Program-made: the position numbers and the translations under genes
Notes under the pieces: generated by a model
What the model saw: only the letters and a program-made list of their open reading frames with translations
What the model was told of the DNA's origin: nothing
The model's database searches: none
Part shown: positions 26,637 through 29,697 of the stretch, one piece after another
Layout: each line of letters starts with the position of its first letter
Numbering within the stretch: position 1 is the first letter of the stretch
Source of the DNA: CAYTSW01 sp964440605
GTDB taxonomy: Bacteria; Planctomycetota; Phycisphaerae; Phycisphaerales; UBA1924
Length of the DNA: 29,697 bases
Direction: 5' to 3'
NCBI GenBank assembly: GCA_964440605.1
Contig: CAYTSW010000019.1
Coordinates: forward strand, 1-29,697

Positions 26637-26702
26637 GAAGGCAAGGAGGCACGAAGGGGGAGACAACCAGTGAACATCGGGGAAAGATTGTCTTCTTGCT
26701 CG

Positions 26703-26752
26703 GTGCCACTTACCCCGGCTTCGCGGGGTCAGTGCTCAGCGCACGTTGGCAC
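26703..26752. repeat. Compound palindrome bounded by GTGCCA/TGGCAC
   Basis: A 50-nt element with inverted ends, GTGCCA and TGGCAC, holds an inner 6-bp hairpin ACCCCG-GCTTCG-CGGGGT (26712-26729) and then GTGCTCAGCGCAC. It lies in the convergent gap between the SnoaL-like and aminotransferase genes (26637-26831). It shares the GTGCCAC end with the palindromes before rpoB, suggesting one dispersed repeat class. The gap also starts with a purine-rich AAGGCAAGGAGGCACGAAGG tract. Confidence 0.55.
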
Positions 26753-26831
26753 TGTCGATGCCCGCGCCCACACCTCCGTCGATCGCCCACCCCCAACGCA
26801 CTGACTGCAGAGCCAGATCAACGGCATCCGA

Positions 26832-28031
26832 CTAGGCCCGATACGCCGTCGCCACCTTGTTGAGCGCCTCACCGACGCGAGTGATGTCGTCGTCGGTCAG
26901 TTCCTGATGAACCGGGACGCACATGAGCGTGCGGGCGAGGCGATCGGAGACCTCGCAGTGCCGCACACCGGGCACATCGAAGACAGGTTGGCGGGTCAGC
27001 GAGCGTGGGTAGTGCACGGCGGTCGCGACGCCCTCGGCGCCCATCGCCTCGATGAAGAGGTCCCGAACCGTCTTGCCTTCCGGCGGGGCGACGAAGGCGT
27101 CTTCGTCGATGCGGACAGCGTAGAGGTGATAGGCGTGGTCGGCGCCTTCGGTGGCGGTCGGGGCGTGCAGGCCGTCGATGTCGGCGAGCAGCGCGTCGAG
27201 CTTCTGCGCGTTGGCGCGGCGTTGAGCCGTCGCCTGCGGCAGGCGTTGGAGCTGCTTGCGACCCATGGCGGCTTCGACATCGGTCATGCGGTAGTTGAAG
27301 CCGATGGCCGAGTGCTCGTACTTGGCCGACTCGCCGTGCGAGCGGAGCATGCGGACCTTGTGCATCAGCTCATCGTCGGTGGAGGTGACCATGCCGCCCT
27401 CGCCGGTGGTCATGTTCTTGGTGGGGTAGAACGAGTAGGTGACAAAGTCGCCGAAAGCGCCGATGCCCGTGCCGCGGTACTGGGCGAGGTGGGCCTGGGC
27501 GGCGTCGTAAATGACCGCGAGTCCCTTGTCGATGGCGAGGGTTTCGACGGCGTCGATGTCGACCGGGTTGCCGTAGATGTGCGTCGCGGCGATGGCGGTG
27601 GTTCGGTCGGTCACTTTGGCTCGTGCGTCGGCCGCGTCGATGCCGTAGGTCACCGGATCGGCGTCGACCCAGACGGGAATCGCGCCGGCGGCGACGATCA
27701 TCGACGCGGTCGCGATGTAGCTCCACGCGGGGCAGAGCACCTCGTCACCCGGCTTGAGCAGTGGGCCGTAGGCGAGTTGCAGGGCGCAGGTGCCGTTGGA
27801 GCAAGCCGCGGCGTGCGTGGCGCCCGAGAGGGCGGTGAACTCTTCTTCGAAGGCCATGACGTTCTTGCCCTGGGCGAGCATGCCCGAGCGCATCACTTCG
27901 ACGGCGGCATCGATGTCTTCATCCGCGATGCGGACGCAGACGACCTGGATCTTCTGTTGGGCGACCGGCGTGCCGCCGTTCATCGCGAGCGCGCGCGCCT
28001 GGGGTCGATCGGCGAGGGTGGAGTGGGCCAT
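26832..28031 (-). CDS. DegT/DnrJ/EryC1/StrS-family aminotransferase
   Basis: PLP-dependent sugar aminotransferase type; members transaminate nucleotide-linked keto-sugars for lipopolysaccharide, glycan or secondary-metabolite synthesis. 399 residues from ATG 28031 (MAHSTLADRPQ), with AAGGCGG upstream; the longer frame is non-conserved. Fold type I features: CSNGTCALQLAY at 77-88, GDEVLCPAWSYIATA near 95-109, DAAQAHLA at 176-183 (PLP-ring Asp176) and Lys205 in SFYPTKNMTTGEGG, the expected Schiff-base lysine. It carries a leading MNGGTPVAQQK as in many family members. It lies 175 nt after the YmdB-like gene on the same strand and has its own extended -10 motif. The sugar substrate is unknown; no glycan cluster surrounds it. 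Confidence 0.93.
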   Translation of the reverse strand: MAHSTLADRPQARALAMNGGTPVAQQKIQVVCVRIADEDIDAAVEVMRSGMLAQGKNVMAFEEEFTALSGATHAAACSNGTCALQLAYGPLLKPGDEVLCPAWSYIATASMIVAAGAIPVWVDADPVTYGIDAADARAKVTDRTTAIAATHIYGNPVDIDAVETLAIDKGLAVIYDAAQAHLAQYRGTGIGAFGDFVTYSFYPTKNMTTGEGGMVTSTDDELMHKVRMLRSHGESAKYEHSAIGFNYRMTDVEAAMGRKQLQRLPQATAQRRANAQKLDALLADIDGLHAPTATEGADHAYHLYAVRIDEDAFVAPPEGKTVRDLFIEAMGAEGVATAVHYPRSLTRQPVFDVPGVRHCEVSDRLARTLMCVPVHQELTDDDITRVGEALNKVATAYRA

Positions 28032-28152
28032 GAAGCACCGCCTTGAGTATCGGTTGGTCGCCCGCCGCGACACGACCGCGGGCGAGGTTCGGAGCCGGTG
28101 ATCACGGGCCCCGGAGCCGGGCGTGGGGAGGAGCAAACAGCCCGCCCGGACA

Positions 28153-28168
28153 CGCGAGGATAGCACCG
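28153..28168 (-). promoter_or_regulatory. Extended -10 promoter motif upstream of the aminotransferase gene
   Basis: On the minus strand CGGTGCTATCCTCGCG, identical over 16 nt to the element before fbaB, includes TGCTATCCT (extended -10). It lies 121 nt before the aminotransferase start. Confidence 0.5.
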
Positions 28169-28206
28169 TTCGGCCCCCCGGCACGCGTCCGAACCCGCTC
28201 GCGTGG

Positions 28207-29064
28207 TCATCGCGCCGTCGCCTGCGTGGGGGTATGGGATGCCGCGCCGCAGTCGATCTGGATCGTCCGGACGTTGACGGCTCGGCGGAGGGTCGTGTCG
28301 ATGCGCACGAGCACGCCGTCGGCCTGGAGGCCGAACTCGCAGGGGACGAGCTTGCTCGGGCGTTTCTCGACGATGCGTTCGACGGAGCACTGGGCGTCGA
28401 AGCCGATCACGCCGGTGTGCCCGCCGGTCATGCCCAGGTCGGTGATGGCCGAGAGACGGTTCTCGAGCAGGCGGGCGTCGTTGGTCTGGACGTGGGTGTG
28501 CGAGCCGTGGACCGCCATGACGGTGCCGGGCCAGTGCCAGGCGCAGTGCCAGGCGGTGGCGGCTTTCTCGCTGGTCGCCTCGGCGTGGATCTCGACGATC
28601 ACCAGCGCGTCCGGATCGGCCTCGGTGATGCGCTCGATGGTCGCGTCGAGGGCGGCGAAGGGTTCGTCGGGCTCGAGGGGCATGAACAGCCGCCCGAGCG
28701 CGGTCACCACGTACACCGGCTCAGAGACCGCGCCCGCGAGCTTGGTCCACGTCATGGCCTCGGCCGCCTGCGGGGCGTTCACCGGCTTGGCGACGGGCCG
28801 GTGCGGATCCGCCAGCGCGTCGAGGATGCGTGGGTCGTCGTAGTAGTGATCGCCGAGGGTGATGGCGTCGGCGCCGGCGTCGAGCAGTTCCTGAAGGCCG
28901 ACGGGGTGCAGCCCGCGCCCATGCCGGGCGTTCTCACCGTTGATGATGACCAGGTCGGCGCTGTGGTCCCGCCGGAGGGCGGGGATGGCGATTGAGGCCG
29001 CCTCGCGTCCCGGGCGGCCCACCACGTCTCCGAGATGGGCGATGGTGAGGATGGGCACGGGCAA
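28207..29064 (-). CDS. YmdB-like metallophosphoesterase
   Basis: Member of the YmdB/TIGR00282 family of calcineurin-like phosphoesterases; B. subtilis YmdB hydrolyses 2',3'-cyclic nucleotides and affects biofilm and motility decisions. 285 residues from TTG 29064; GTG at 29058 is an alternative, and neither has a good SD. Family blocks are clear: LGDVVGRPGR (12-20, metal Asp13), INGENARHGRG near 41-51, ITLGDHYYDD near 69-77, EIHAEATSEK (159-167), GSHTHVQTND (187-196) and TDLGMTGG. The usual GNH metal/catalytic motif reads GDH (71-73). It lies 42 nt after the ABC ATPase stop, same strand, so the two may be co-transcribed. Confidence 0.92.
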   Translation of the reverse strand: MPVPILTIAHLGDVVGRPGREAASIAIPALRRDHSADLVIINGENARHGRGLHPVGLQELLDAGADAITLGDHYYDDPRILDALADPHRPVAKPVNAPQAAEAMTWTKLAGAVSEPVYVVTALGRLFMPLEPDEPFAALDATIERITEADPDALVIVEIHAEATSEKAATAWHCAWHWPGTVMAVHGSHTHVQTNDARLLENRLSAITDLGMTGGHTGVIGFDAQCSVERIVEKRPSKLVPCEFGLQADGVLVRIDTTLRRAVNVRTIQIDCGAASHTPTQATAR

Positions 29065-29106
29065 GGGTAGGAGCCGCGCTCGCCCACGGCCCGCCGACGA
29101 ACGGGC

Positions 29107-29697
29107 TTACGCCGTCGCGGCGGGCGCTGCGTCGTGTGCGTGGTGGATGAGGTTCGCGCCGAACTCGCCCGGGTCGAAGAGGTGGACGTGCTCCATGTCG
29201 AGGTGGAACGTGACATCGGCGTCGACCGGGAAGTCGTCGCGGGCGTCGACGCGGGCGACGATGTGCTGGTCCTCGCTGGAGCGGCAGGAGACGTCGATGT
29301 TCCGGCCCAGCGGCTCGACGAGCACCGTGCGCAGCGTGATCGCCTGCCCTTCGTTGCGCCCGGCGGGCTGCTCGGCCATCGCGCTGGGGCGGACGCCCAG
29401 GACGACCTCGCGCCCCACGTGCGCACGCAGGCGGTCCTGATGCTCGGCGAGCATGGGGATGTCGAAGTCGGGAGGGCGGCGGAAGCGGACGCCGCCCTCG
29501 TCCACCAGCTCGCCCTCGACGAAGTTCATCGGCGTGCGCCCGAGGAAGGCGCCGACGAAGCGGTTCACGGGGCGGCGATAGACGTTCAGCGGCGTGTCGA
29601 CCTGCTCGATGCGCCCGACACCACGACCGGCGGACATGACGACGATGCGGTCGCCCAGCGTCATCGCCTCTTCCTGGTCGTGGGTGACGTAGACGGT
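29107..29697 (-). CDS. ABC transporter ATP-binding protein, MalK/UgpC type (C-terminal part)
   Basis: The N-terminal Walker A, signature and Walker B regions lie beyond the right edge. The visible 196 residues begin TVYVTHDQEEAMTLGDRIVVM, containing the H-loop histidine. The segment then continues into GRGVGRIEQVDTPLNVYRRP, NRFVGAFLGRTPMNF and a regulatory TOBE domain with VVLGVRPSAM and FDPGEFGANLI near the end. This layout is that of ATPases which drive import of sugars or glycerol-phosphate (MalK/UgpC/MsmK), with the TOBE domain acting in regulation and dimerisation. A 1-3 residue insertion (GRGVGRIEQV) relative to the common DGxIQQVG form is noticeable. Substrate is unknown; partner permeases are not in the window. 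Confidence 0.93.
   Translation of the reverse strand, partial: TVYVTHDQEEAMTLGDRIVVMSAGRGVGRIEQVDTPLNVYRRPVNRFVGAFLGRTPMNFVEGELVDEGGVRFRRPPDFDIPMLAEHQDRLRAHVGREVVLGVRPSAMAEQPAGRNEGQAITLRTVLVEPLGRNIDVSCRSSEDQHIVARVDARDDFPVDADVTFHLDMEHVHLFDPGEFGANLIHHAHDAAPAATA

Noticed and set aside
26637..26702. AAGGCAAGGAGGCACGAAGG purine tract as a short tandem repeat or CRISPR-like unit
   Set aside because: Only degenerate, non-periodic copies are visible and there are no spacers.

Overview
The window is bacterial, GC-rich and densely coded. It most likely comes from the Planctomycetota, probably class Phycisphaerae. This is inferred from the combination of a membrane protein with a CxxC...CPECG zinc ribbon, a SpoIID/LytB protein in a non-sporulating context, a DUF4394 protein with a PEP-CTERM-like tail, a DUF1573 lipoprotein, a very large AsmA-like protein and recurrent GTGCCA/TGGCAC palindromes. 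No 16S sequence is present, so the placement is indirect.

Layout. 1-5024 (minus): ribosomal/RNA polymerase operon rplK-rplA-rplJ-rplL-rpoB, with rpoB running off the left edge. It has its own sigma70-type promoter and no secE/nusG directly upstream. 5375-6580 (minus): exported Tyr/Arg-rich protein with a helical C-terminus, closed by a terminator. 6838-9428 (plus): zinc-ribbon membrane protein and a SpoIID-domain protein, closely spaced. 9422-16017 (minus): AsmA-like giant, LOG-family protein and lipoprotein, probably one operon. 16117-16543 (plus): tRNA-Arg(CCU) split in the anticodon loop by a 353-nt group I intron. 16865-18825 (plus): DUF1573 lipoprotein, strong terminator, small lipoprotein. 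19057-20647 (plus): HU-family DNA-binding protein and class I fructose-bisphosphate aldolase. 20945-21820 (plus): DUF4394 surface protein. 22008-26096 (minus): alanyl-tRNA synthetase followed by a secreted HExxH metallopeptidase. 26262-26636 (plus): SnoaL/NTF2-like protein. 26832-29697 (minus): DegT-family aminotransferase, YmdB-like phosphodiesterase and the C-terminal part of a MalK/UgpC-type ABC ATPase (cut by the right edge).

Most genes are informational or central housekeeping (translation, transcription, nucleoid, glycolysis/gluconeogenesis) or cell-envelope proteins (AsmA-like, SpoIID, lipoproteins, CTERM protein). There is no phage, IS element, CRISPR array or obvious genomic island. 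The standout is the self-splicing-type intron in tRNA-Arg(CCU). Its P4, P6 and P7 helices can be drawn from the sequence, and its core closely resembles the Azoarcus-type bacterial tRNA introns. The 5' exon/guide helix and P3 could not be assigned with certainty.
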